Position numbers and translations under genes: made by a program
Notes under the pieces: generated by a model
What the model saw: the letters and a program-made list of their open reading frames with translations, nothing else
What the model was told of the DNA's origin: nothing
The model's database searches: none
Shown: one piece after another, positions 34,623 through 42,584 of the stretch
Layout of the letters: every line of letters begins with the position of its first letter
How positions within the stretch are numbered: the stretch's first letter is position 1
NCBI RefSeq assembly: GCF_005490985.1
Contig: NZ_CP027869.1
Coordinates: 3,162,001-3,226,000, forward strand
Reading direction: 5' to 3'
DNA length: 64,000 nucleotides
Source: Curtobacterium sp. SGAir0471
Lineage (GTDB): Bacteria > Actinomycetota > Actinomycetes > Actinomycetales > Microbacteriaceae

Positions 34623-35693
34623 CTACGCGAGCGGGGCGACCGCGACCGGGGCGCCGAGCAGCCGCAGTGCCACGGCGTCACCGGCCGCCCGACGGTCGCC
34701 GACCTCGTGCTGCACGGTCACGACCGTGTCGTCGTCGAGCCGGACCGTGGTGCGACGGATCGACCCGAGGAAGCTCGACGCGACCACCGTGCCGGTGACG
34801 CCCTCGGCGGCGAACGCGACGTCCTCGGGCCGGACGTAGGCGAGCACCGGACCGTCCGCGGTGTCCGCGGCGAGCGCCGGGACACGGAAGCCGTAGACGA
34901 AGACGTCGCCGCCGCGCAGGTCACCGCGCAGACGGTTCGACTGCCCGACGAAGTCCGCCGTGAACGCCGAGACGGGGTGGCGGTAGAGCTCCTCGGGTGT
35001 GCCGACCTGCTCGATGCCGCCGGCGTGCATCACCGCGATGCGGTCGGAGACGGCGAGGGCTTCCTCCTGGTCGTGGGTGACGAACACGGTCGTGATGCCG
35101 AGGTCGCTCTGGATGCGGCGGATCTCGTCGCGCAGGGACACCCGCACCTTGGCGTCGAGCGCCGAGAGCGGCTCGTCGAGCAGGAGCACGCGCGGGCGGG
35201 TGACCAGGGCACGGGCGAGGGCGACGCGCTGCTGCTGTCCACCGGAGAGCTGGTGCGGGTACCGGTCGGCGAAGTCGGCGAGGTGCACCATGTCGAGTGC
35301 CTCGATGACCCGCTCCCGGCGTGCTGCGGCGGCGACCCGGCGCATCTCGAGCCCGAACGACACGTTCTGCCGCACCGTCATGTGCGGGAAGAGCGAGTAC
35401 TGCTGGAACACCATGCCGATGTCGCGCCGTTCGACCGGCACGGCGGCGACGTCGACGCCGTCGATCCGGATCGCGCCGGCGTCAATCGCCTCGAGCCCGG
35501 CGAGCGCACGGAGCGCGGTGGTCTTGCCGCAGCCGGACGGTCCGAGCAGCGAGACGAACTCGCCGGGCTCGATGCGGAGCGACAACCGGGCGAGCGCACG
35601 GTGAGAGCCGTAGTGCTTCTCGACGGCCTCGAGTTCGACGGTCGCGCCCTCGGTGGACAGCGACGCCGGGGCGGCGGGAGCGGTGACGGTCAT
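34623..35693 (-). CDS. ABC transporter ATPase, spermidine/putrescine-iron type
   Basis: The 356-residue ATPase has Walker A LLGPSGCGKTTALRALAG (about residues 48-65), Q-loop VFQQYSLFPHMTV, signature [15 protein letters not shown], Walker B RVLLLDEPLSALD and a C-terminal TOBE domain (LAYVRPEDVAFA near residue 285). This is the PotA/FbpC layout. The ATG overlaps the upstream permease stop (ATGA). It is the last gene of a four-gene importer operon. The substrate cannot be read from the sequence. Confidence 0.93.
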   Translation of the reverse strand: MTVTAPAAPASLSTEGATVELEAVEKHYGSHRALARLSLRIEPGEFVSLLGPSGCGKTTALRALAGLEAIDAGAIRIDGVDVAAVPVERRDIGMVFQQYSLFPHMTVRQNVSFGLEMRRVAAAARRERVIEALDMVHLADFADRYPHQLSGGQQQRVALARALVTRPRVLLLDEPLSALDAKVRVSLRDEIRRIQSDLGITTVFVTHDQEEALAVSDRIAVMHAGGIEQVGTPEELYRHPVSAFTADFVGQSNRLRGDLRGGDVFVYGFRVPALAADTADGPVLAYVRPEDVAFAAEGVTGTVVASSFLGSIRRTTVRLDDDTVVTVQHEVGDRRAAGDAVALRLLGAPVAVAPLA

Positions 35694-36565
35694 GCGGACT
35701 CCTTCGAGGTGCGCCGGCGGCCCGCGCCGACCCGGCCGATGACGACGAGCAGCACGAAGCCGAACAGCAGTGCGGCGAGCGAGAAGACCGCGGCGACGTA
35801 CGGGTCGGTCTGCTGCACGAGCACGAGCGCGGTCTGGAACGTGGTGCGGGACAGGAACGAGGCGAGGGTGTACTCGCCGAGGACGACCGTGATGGTCAGG
35901 AAGCACGCGGCGGTGATGCCGCGACGGAGGTTCGGTAGCAGGATCCGCCACGTGACCGTCCACCACGAGGCGCCGAGCGACCGCGCTGCCTCGGAGAGCA
36001 CGGTGACGTCGACCGCGGTGAGCGCGGTGGCGATGGGACGGAACGCGAAGGGCAGCGACACGATGCCGATCGCGAACGCGAGGGTCCAGGCGCCCGAGCC
36101 GAACACCTGGGCGACGACCTGGTACACGGGGATGAAGCCGACGACGAGCACCACGACGGGCACGGTGATCGGCACCAGGCAGACGAACTCGAGCACGCGG
36201 CGGAGGCGCGGGTAGCGGAGTGCGGTGACGATCTGGGCGGGCAGCAGCACGAACAGCACGATCGCGACGGTGATCACGGCGATGAGCAGGGACGCCACGA
36301 GGCCGTCGAAGACCGGCTGGTACGTGGCGGTGTTCGCGGGGTCGACGATCGCCGCGTAGTGGTCGAGGGTGAGCCCGCCGTCGGTGCCCTGCCGGAAGGT
36401 GAACTGCGCCAGGGCGACCAGCGGCACGGCGAAGACGAGTCCGACCAGGGCGAGCACGACGACGGCGGTGACCCGCGACGGGGCGACGCCGAAGCGGCCG
36501 ACGCGGGTGGGGCCTCCAGGCCGGGGTGCGGTCGCCACGGGGCGGACCGACGAGACGGCGGTCAC
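35690..36565 (-). CDS. ABC transporter permease (second membrane subunit)
   Basis: The 291-residue protein has six spans. The first is near residues 36-55 (VTAVVVLALVGLVFAVPLVA), and the coupling motif EAARSLGASWWTVTWRILLP is near residue 197. The GTG at 36565 overlaps the stop of the other permease (GTGA). The N-terminal tail includes APRPGGPTR, encoded by a copy of the GCCTCCAGGCCGG motif. It belongs to the PotC-like half of a polyamine/iron/phosphonate-type importer. Confidence 0.9.
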   Translation of the reverse strand: MTAVSSVRPVATAPRPGGPTRVGRFGVAPSRVTAVVVLALVGLVFAVPLVALAQFTFRQGTDGGLTLDHYAAIVDPANTATYQPVFDGLVASLLIAVITVAIVLFVLLPAQIVTALRYPRLRRVLEFVCLVPITVPVVVLVVGFIPVYQVVAQVFGSGAWTLAFAIGIVSLPFAFRPIATALTAVDVTVLSEAARSLGASWWTVTWRILLPNLRRGITAACFLTITVVLGEYTLASFLSRTTFQTALVLVQQTDPYVAAVFSLAALLFGFVLLVVIGRVGAGRRRTSKESA

Positions 36566-37647
36566 CGCTGCCACCGCGCAGCGCGACGCTGGAGCAGCGA
36601 GTAGGCGCCCATCACGACCGCCATGACCACGACCATGCCGAGGGCGAGCACGCCCGCGACGTTCTGCAGGCCGATGATCGTCTCGCTGGTGAGCTGCGTG
36701 CGGATCGTCAGCGGGACGATCCCGCCCTGCGAGATGAGCGCCGCGGCGGTGGCGAACGACGAGAACGCGTTCGCGAAGAGCAGGAGTAGCGAACCCCAGA
36801 ACGCCGGCGCGAGCACGGGCAGGGCGATGCGCCGCCAGTAGGTCGCGCGCGATGCGCCGAGGGTCGCGGCGGCCTCGCCCCACTGGGAGCGGACCCCCTC
36901 GAGCGCGGGCATGAAGGTGAGGACCATGAGCGGCACCTGGAAGTAGACGTAGGGGATGACGAGGCCGGGCACCGTGTAGAGGAAGGCGCCGTCGGCGTTG
37001 AGGTCGAGCCCGAAGGCCGACACCAGCCAGGTCGTGACGAGGCCCTGCGCGCCGATCGTGGCGATGAACGCGAACGCGAGCATCACGCCACCGAACTGGG
37101 CGAGCACGCTGGCTGCCGAGTCGATCATCGAGCGGACGAGTCCGTCGGGACGGAGCGCGGAGAGCGCCCAGCAGACCAGGGCGCCGATCACCGCGCCGAT
37201 CACGGCCGAGACGGCGGACAGGCCGAACGAGCCGCCGAAGGCGCGGAGGACGGACGGGTCGCGGAACGCCGCGAGGTTCGCCAGGGTGAACGCTCCGTCG
37301 CCGGTGGTGAACCCGCTGCCGACCGCGATCACGGCGGGGACGGCGAGGAACAGCAGGACGTAGGCGGCGAACGGGGTGAGGCCGAGCCAGGCGATGCCGG
37401 GGCGGCGGCGGGACGGTGCCCGCCGCCGCTGCGGCGCCGGTGTCGGCGTGGGTGCGGGAGTGGCATCGGCCACCGAGCCGACGGCAGCGCTCCCCGCTGG
37501 AGCGACGCCGGTGGCGCTGCTCCCTACGGGAGCGATGCCGGTGGCGGCCGGGACGGGAGGGTGTCCCGCCTGTCCCGGCTGCCCTGCCGGTCCCGGCTGT
37601 CCCGGCACGAAGGCGTTGCCGCCGCTCGGGGCCGATGCGGTGGTCAT
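36562..37647 (-). CDS. ABC transporter permease (first membrane subunit)
   Basis: The 361-residue protein has an unusual 80-residue Pro/Ala/Gly-rich N-terminal tail. Six spans follow, starting at WLGLTPFAAYVLLFLAVPAV near residue 90. The coupling motif GEAAATLGASRATYWRRIALP is near residue 258. The ATG is 5 bp after the binding-protein stop. It pairs with the 35690-36565 permease. The tail is probably disordered and cytoplasmic. Confidence 0.9.
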   Translation of the reverse strand: MTTASAPSGGNAFVPGQPGPAGQPGQAGHPPVPAATGIAPVGSSATGVAPAGSAAVGSVADATPAPTPTPAPQRRRAPSRRRPGIAWLGLTPFAAYVLLFLAVPAVIAVGSGFTTGDGAFTLANLAAFRDPSVLRAFGGSFGLSAVSAVIGAVIGALVCWALSALRPDGLVRSMIDSAASVLAQFGGVMLAFAFIATIGAQGLVTTWLVSAFGLDLNADGAFLYTVPGLVIPYVYFQVPLMVLTFMPALEGVRSQWGEAAATLGASRATYWRRIALPVLAPAFWGSLLLLFANAFSSFATAAALISQGGIVPLTIRTQLTSETIIGLQNVAGVLALGMVVVMAVVMGAYSLLQRRAARWQR

Positions 37648-37652
37648 GCTGC

Positions 37653-38801
37653 TCAGGAGCCCATCGTTGCGGACCACTTCGCGGCGAGGACCTTCGCCGC
37701 GTCGGTGACCTGCGCGTCGGTGAGCTCGACGTAGTCCTTCGGCATGCCGCCGGCGGCCTCGAGCGCGTCCTTGTCGACCTTGCCCGACTGCTCCATCGCC
37801 GCGAGGGTCGACGGGAAGGCGCCGGCCTGCAGGTACAGGTTCTGGGCATCCGGGCTGGCGATGTACTCCTGCCACAGGCGTGCCGCCGCGGGGTGCGGTG
37901 CGTCCTTGTTGATCGCCTGCGAGTAGTAGGAGCCGAGCGCCTGGCCCTCGGGGACGACCGTCTTCCAGTTCTCGTTGCCGCTCGAACCGGCTGCCGGGCC
38001 CCACGCGAGGTTGTTGTACGACCACTGGATGACGACCGGGGTCTCACCCGAGGCGACCGTCGCCTGCGTGGGCAGCACGTTCTGGAAGTTGCCGGCCTGC
38101 TTCAGCTTGCCGAAGTAGTCGACGCCCTTCGAGATGTCGTCGGCGGAGCCGCCGTTCTCGAGCGCGGCGAGGTACACCGCCGACGCGGCCTGGTTCGCCT
38201 GGGTCGGGTCGCCCGCGATCGAGACCTTGCCCTTGTACTCGCTGTCGAGCAGGTCGTTCAGGTCCTTCGGCGCGTCCTTGATCTTCGAGGAGTCGTACCC
38301 GATCGACATGAGGCCCGTGTAGTCACGCGTCCACTTGCCGTCCGCGTCCTTGAGCGTGTCCGGGATGTCCGACCAGTTCGCCACCTTGTAGTCGGTGAGC
38401 AGGTCGAGGTTCTGCTGCATCACGGCGTTGCCGAGGTCGAGCACGTCGGGGGCGGTCGACTGGCCCTTCTGCGACTTCACGGCGGCGACCTCGTCGGCGC
38501 TCGAGCCGTTCGGGTTCGCCGAGTTGATCTTGATGTCGTACTTCTTCTCGAAGCCGTCGATGATCTTGCCGTAGTTCGCCCAGGTCGGCGGGAGGGCGAT
38601 GACGTTGAGCTGACCCTCGGCCTTCGCGGCCTTCACGAGGGCGTCCATGCCGCCGGCCGACTCGGCGCTCGTGGCGGTCTTCCAGTCGGTGTCGCCGGAG
38701 CCGGAGCTCGTGCTCGCCGAGCTCGTGGCCGAGCAACCGGCCAGGGTGACGACTGCTGCTGCGGCCAGGGCGATGCCGGCCAGGGTGCGGGTGTGCTGCA
38801 C
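37653..38801 (-). CDS. ABC transporter substrate-binding lipoprotein
   Basis: The 382-residue protein has a lipoprotein signal ending TLAGC (Cys near residue 19) and a Ser-rich linker. A family-1 binding fold follows with LNVIALPPTWANYGKIIDGF near residue 60 and NGSSADEVAAVKSQKGQS. The pattern resembles PotD and Fe3+/2-aminoethylphosphonate binding proteins. The GTG at 38801 has GGAAGG 8-13 nt upstream. It is the first gene of the importer operon, so its promoter lies in 38802-38985. Confidence 0.9.
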   Translation of the reverse strand: MQHTRTLAGIALAAAAVVTLAGCSATSSASTSSGSGDTDWKTATSAESAGGMDALVKAAKAEGQLNVIALPPTWANYGKIIDGFEKKYDIKINSANPNGSSADEVAAVKSQKGQSTAPDVLDLGNAVMQQNLDLLTDYKVANWSDIPDTLKDADGKWTRDYTGLMSIGYDSSKIKDAPKDLNDLLDSEYKGKVSIAGDPTQANQAASAVYLAALENGGSADDISKGVDYFGKLKQAGNFQNVLPTQATVASGETPVVIQWSYNNLAWGPAAGSSGNENWKTVVPEGQALGSYYSQAINKDAPHPAAARLWQEYIASPDAQNLYLQAGAFPSTLAAMEQSGKVDKDALEAAGGMPKDYVELTDAQVTDAAKVLAAKWSATMGS

Positions 38802-38985
38802 GGGGTGTGCCTTCCGGGTGCTGTGGGGGTTCGGGTGTCCGGGGGTCCGGGTTCGGCACGATCGTGGACGGGTCCGGTTTCGGGGTCGTGCTGCGGCGGT
38901 GAACGGTGGCGGAACAGCGGGTGCGGCTGTACGGTTTCGCTGCCGGGGACGGTCCCCGGCGGGTCTCGACGGCCGGGAGGCACGG

Positions 38986-39423
38986 ATGCGGTTCACGACG
39001 ACGGTCCTGCAGGCGAGGAAGACGGCCACCGGCCTACCCGTCCCCGAGGAGGTCATCGACGGCCTCGGTTCCGGGAAGCGTCCCGCCGTGGTCGTCACGA
39101 TCGACGGCGGCTACACCTACCGGTCGACGGTCGGGGTGATGGGTGGGCAGTCCCTGGTCCCGTTGTCCGAGGCGCACCGCATCGCCGCGGGCATCGCCGC
39201 CGGGGACACGATCGAGGTCACGCTCGAGGTCGACACCCTGCCGCGGACGGTCGAGCTGCCTGCCGACCTGGCGGCGGCGTTCGAGGAGGCCGGGGTGCGT
39301 GCGGCCTACGAGACCCTGTCGGCGTCCCGGCAGCGGGCGCTCGTGGACCCGGTGCTCGCGGCGAAGGCCCCGGAGACGCGGCAGCGCCGGGTCGACAAGG
39401 CCGTGGAGGCGCTGCGCGGGTAG
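38986..39423 (+). CDS. DUF1905/YdeI-like protein
   Basis: The 145-residue protein has an N-terminal DUF1905 beta domain (TTTVLQARKTATGLPVPEEV, GLGSGKRPAVVVTIDGGYTY). A short C-terminal YdeI-type helical part follows (LSASRQRALVDPVLAAKAPE, TRQRRVDKAVEALRG). Function is unknown; relatives are linked to antimicrobial tolerance. The ATG is preceded by GGCCGGGAGGCACGG, so here the recurrent motif supplies the ribosome-binding site (GGGAGG). Confidence 0.85.
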   Translation: MRFTTTVLQARKTATGLPVPEEVIDGLGSGKRPAVVVTIDGGYTYRSTVGVMGGQSLVPLSEAHRIAAGIAAGDTIEVTLEVDTLPRTVELPADLAAAFEEAGVRAAYETLSASRQRALVDPVLAAKAPETRQRRVDKAVEALRG

Positions 39424-39491
39424 GCGCGGTGCAGGCGGGCGGGGCTCGTCCGGCGCTGACGCTGGCTGGCGCTGACTGGGGCTGACTGGGG

Positions 39492-39601
39492 CCAGGTGGG
39501 ATCGGGCGTACCTGGTCGTTCCGGGCGTACCTGGTCCTTCTGTTCGACCAGGCATGCCCGGTTCGATCAGGTATCGCAGCTGTTCTGGGAAGGAACGGGC
39601 G
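39492..39601 (-). repeat. Interspersed hairpin repeat, copy A
   Basis: Read on the minus strand it starts CCCGTTCCTTCCCA and runs through GCGATACC to two GGTACGCCCG blocks. The hairpin pairs CGGGCGTACCTGGTC (39522-39536) with GACCAGGCATGCCCG (39546-39560). It fills the gap between convergent DUF1905 and nnrD genes. Copies B (42341-42442) and C (49272-49381) share the same order of blocks. Confidence 0.85.
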
Positions 39602-39607
39602 ACACGG

Positions 39608-40489
39608 TCAGGCGCCGAGCTCGACCAGGACGCGCGGGATCTCGGTGAGGAGCTCGCTGGCCAGGTACCCGAGCGGTCCGACCTGTACCGCGAGCCGGTC
39701 CCCCGCAGCCGCGTGCACGTAGGACGCCCAGGCGACGGCCTGTGCTGGTTCGGCTCCACGAGCGAGCAGTCCGACGACCACGCCGGACAGCACGTCGCCG
39801 CTGCCGCTCGTCCCGAGTCCGCCGGACCCGGTGCCCTTCACCCAGGTCCGGCCGTCCGGGGCCGCGATGACGTCGGACAGCGCGACCACGGCGCCGTACC
39901 GCTCGGCGATCTCCCGGGCGTCGGCGACGTCGTCGTCCCCGCAGTCCCGACCGAGCAGCCGTTGCGCCTCACCGCTGTTCGGCGTGAGCACGAGCCGCCC
40001 TCGCAGGGGTCGGAGCCGGTCCTCGACGTCGGCGGCCACACCGAGCGCGAAGGCGTCGAGCACGACGAGGGTGTCCGGGCCGACGGCATCCGCGATGCCC
40101 GCGACCAGGTCGCGCGCGCCGTCCGGCTCGTCCAGGCCGGGACCGACCAGCACCGCGTCGGCTGCGTCGGCCGTGTCGCGGACCGCTTCGATCGCACCGA
40201 CGGCGACGTGTCCGGCGTCGTCCTCGTCGAGCGGGACGACGCCCGACTCGGGGACGGCGACCGCGACCTGGTTCGCCACGCTCGACCCGACCGCCAGCGA
40301 CAGTCGTCCGGCCCCGACGCGCAGTGCGGCGAGCGCCGACAGCATCGCGGCACCGGGGGTGTGCGCCGCGCCGCCGACGACGAGGACCTGCCCGCGGCCG
40401 TACTTGCCGTCGCCGGGGTCGGGCAGCGCCCACTCGCGGAGGACGTTGGGGGTGATGTGCTGCGGTGCCGCCGGTTCCTCAGCCGACAC
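39608..40489 (-). CDS. nnrD: ADP-dependent NAD(P)H-hydrate dehydratase
   Basis: NnrD repairs hydrated NAD(P)H. The 293-residue ribokinase-fold protein has KYGRGQVLVVGGAAHTPGAA (about residues 29-48), LVLTPNSGEAQRLLG near residue 170 and the nucleotide-site motif GTGSGGLGTSGSGDVLSGVV near residue 221. The GTG at 40489 overlaps the upstream phosphatase gene by 11 nt. The epimerase domain often fused to it is absent. Confidence 0.93.
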   Translation of the reverse strand: MSAEEPAAPQHITPNVLREWALPDPGDGKYGRGQVLVVGGAAHTPGAAMLSALAALRVGAGRLSLAVGSSVANQVAVAVPESGVVPLDEDDAGHVAVGAIEAVRDTADAADAVLVGPGLDEPDGARDLVAGIADAVGPDTLVVLDAFALGVAADVEDRLRPLRGRLVLTPNSGEAQRLLGRDCGDDDVADAREIAERYGAVVALSDVIAAPDGRTWVKGTGSGGLGTSGSGDVLSGVVVGLLARGAEPAQAVAWASYVHAAAGDRLAVQVGPLGYLASELLTEIPRVLVELGA

Positions 40490-41219
40490 GGGCGTCGTCC
40501 TTCCGGCCGCTGTGCTCGGTGACCTCGTCGTCGTCGAGGTGTCCCACGGCGGAGAACTCCACGAGGGTCCACGGGGCACCCGGCCCGTTGCGGTGCAGTC
40601 GTGTGAGCGAGGCGTTCGCGACCGTGTGGTCCTCGGCGAAGGCCATGAGTGCGTGCTCGTCGAGGTCGAGGCAGACCGCGACGGTGAGCATCACGACGGC
40701 GTCGTGCGCGGCGATGAGCAGCCGTTGGGTGCCCTCGAGCCGGTCGACGTCCGTCACCACGGTGCGGAGGCGGAGCATCACGTCAGCCCAGGACTCTCCG
40801 CCGGCGGGGCGGTGGTAGTACTTGCCGAGCCACTGTCGTCGGCGTTCCTCGTCCGGGTACCGGTTCCGTACGCCGTCGCGGGTGAGCAGGTCGAGGACGC
40901 CGAGCTCGCGGTCGCGCAGCCGTTCATCGACGCGCTTCGGCGGCTCGGACAACCCGCCCGCGTCGAGCGCGATGCCGATCGTCTGCTGTGCTCGGCGGTA
41001 CGGCGACACCCACAGCGCCACCGGGACGTCGTCGACGCCGCGGTGGGCGAGCTCCTGCCCGAGGGCTCGGGACTGTTCCTCGCCCAGCGGACTCAGCGGG
41101 ACGTCTGCGTCGCGGTGGTCGACCTCGATGACGTCGGCGCCCGCGGCCTCGGCTCTGGCAGCGGCGACGTTCGCGGTCGACTCCCCGTGGCGGACGAGCC
41201 AGATCTCGGTGACAGCCAT
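40479..41219 (-). CDS. Histidine phosphatase family protein
   Basis: The 246-residue phosphoglycerate-mutase-like protein has the catalytic RHG motif LVRHGESTANV (about residues 8-18), the conserved VSPYRRAQQT, the acid residue in ERLRDRELG and the second His in LLIAAHDAVV. The substrate is unknown. The ATG follows a TACCGT box by 7 nt, so it is probably leaderless. It is coupled to nnrD. Confidence 0.9.
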   Translation of the reverse strand: MAVTEIWLVRHGESTANVAAARAEAAGADVIEVDHRDADVPLSPLGEEQSRALGQELAHRGVDDVPVALWVSPYRRAQQTIGIALDAGGLSEPPKRVDERLRDRELGVLDLLTRDGVRNRYPDEERRRQWLGKYYHRPAGGESWADVMLRLRTVVTDVDRLEGTQRLLIAAHDAVVMLTVAVCLDLDEHALMAFAEDHTVANASLTRLHRNGPGAPWTLVEFSAVGHLDDDEVTEHSGRKDDARVG

Positions 41220-41289
41220 GGGCGCGACGGTAACCGCCTCCCCCTGGGCCGGCTCCCGGTCAGGGACCGCCGCACCAGCGCCCGCCGGA

Positions 41290-42249
41290 TCAGGCTGCCC
41301 CTGGTCGTGCGCTCCTCACCGGTCGATCCGGGCAGGGCAGTCCCGCTGCCCGGAAGCGTCGGACCAGCGCCTCGGGGTCGAACAGGTCGCGCCACTCGAG
41401 CCGGATGATCGTCCGCACGCCGGGCACGGTCAACAGCTTCTCGTGCCGCCGCTTCTCGTCGAGGAACACCTCGGTGGGGCTCCGACCTGCGAGGTACCGC
41501 TCCTGGGTGTACTTCGCTCGCCCGTCGATCTCGATGACGACGCCCTGCTCCGGGAACCAGAAGTCGACCGCGAACCGGCGCCCACCGACCACGAACTCCT
41601 GCTGCAGGACCGGTCTCGGCAGCCCGAGTTCGAGGAACACCACGCGAGCGAAGGACTCTGCGGTCGATCCGGCTCGGCCGTCCGCGAGGCCGAGCACGTG
41701 CTCCGCTCGGCAGCGCCCGCGTGCTCGGGGATCGACCGCCGCAGCGAGCTGCGCTGCTCCGACGCCGACTCGGAGCGCCCCGTCCGCGACGACCACCGCG
41801 GTGCGCAGGTCGTCCCGCATCGCGATGTCGACGACGGTGCGCGCCACGGTCGTCACCCCGATCCCCTGAGCCGTCAGTCGCTCGTCGGCTCGAACGGGAC
41901 GCGTGTGCAGGACGAGGTCGCGCGTCCGTCCGCGGTACATCGTCTCGGGCACGGTCGCGTGCACCGGGACCTCCCACCCACCGAGCGCCGGGAGCCCGAG
42001 CACCGCTGCCGCTGACGCGTGCGACGCGACCGCCGCGGTGCCGATCCGTCCGAGTCGGGCGTACACACGCGTCACGTAGCGCTGCCTCGGGCCCGCCGAA
42101 TCCCAGCGGCTCCCCTCGACGAAGGCGTTCGGGCCGCCCCGGACCAGCCGGTCAGCGCCGCTCGATCGCGTTCGGCGGCGCAAGGTCGTCGGGTCGCACG
42201 GGACCTCACGAGCCGGGCCCGCACGGAGGATGGGGAGTGGACGTTCCAT
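41290..42249 (-). CDS. DUF559 endonuclease-like protein with AbiEi-type N-terminus
   Basis: The 319-residue protein has an N-terminal winged-helix-like region resembling AbiEi antitoxins (TLRRRTRSSGADRLVRGG, then ASHASAAAVLGLPA near residue 78). Its C-terminal DUF559 restriction-endonuclease-like domain has FAVDFWFPEQGVVIEIDGRA near residue 226 and RRHEKLLTVPGVRTIIRLEW. The D...EID pattern fits a PD-(D/E)xK nuclease fold. Such genes are abundant and solitary in Microbacteriaceae, and the role is unknown. A CACGAT box lies 7 nt before the ATG. Confidence 0.82.
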   Translation of the reverse strand: MERPLPILRAGPAREVPCDPTTLRRRTRSSGADRLVRGGPNAFVEGSRWDSAGPRQRYVTRVYARLGRIGTAAVASHASAAAVLGLPALGGWEVPVHATVPETMYRGRTRDLVLHTRPVRADERLTAQGIGVTTVARTVVDIAMRDDLRTAVVVADGALRVGVGAAQLAAAVDPRARGRCRAEHVLGLADGRAGSTAESFARVVFLELGLPRPVLQQEFVVGGRRFAVDFWFPEQGVVIEIDGRAKYTQERYLAGRSPTEVFLDEKRRHEKLLTVPGVRTIIRLEWRDLFDPEALVRRFRAAGLPCPDRPVRSARPGAA

Positions 42250-42340
42250 GCCGCCGATCGTGCCCGGTCTCCACGCGTCGACGGGAGCCGATGGCGACGT
42301 CTGTGGACGAGCCTCCAGGCCGGGTGCCCTGTGCAGGACG

Positions 42341-42442
42341 CTCGTTTCTTCCCAAAGCGGGTGCGATGCCAAGTGCTTCCGGGCATACCGGGTCGGAAGG
42401 AATGACCAGGTATGCCCGAATCGACCTGGCACGCCCGATTCC
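42341..42442 (+). repeat. Interspersed hairpin repeat, copy B
   Basis: It starts CTCGTTTCTTCCCA, passes GCGATGCC and folds CGGGCATACC (42380-42389) with GGTATGCCCG (42409-42418), a perfect 10-bp stem extended by GGTC/GACC inside. It lies upstream of the DUF559 gene. A reverse GCCTCCAGGCCGG motif is just before it (42311-42323). Confidence 0.85.
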
Positions 42443-42503
42443 GCTGGGCACACCGCAGCGCCCGCGCCCCGCACCGCAGCACCCCGCGCGCGACGCGCGC
42501 GAC

Positions 42504-42543
42504 GCGGCGCCGGGGGAACGCACCCGTGCTCCCCCGGCGCCGC
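42504..42543 (-). terminator. Terminator of the mannosidase operon
   Basis: GCGGCGCCGGGGGA pairs perfectly over 14 bp with TCCCCCGGCGCCGC, loop 12 nt. It starts 42 bp past the GH38 stop on the minus strand. Confidence 0.85.
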
Positions 42544-42584
42544 AGCCGCACCGCCGGCCCCGCTGCCTCGGGACCGACGCAGCC

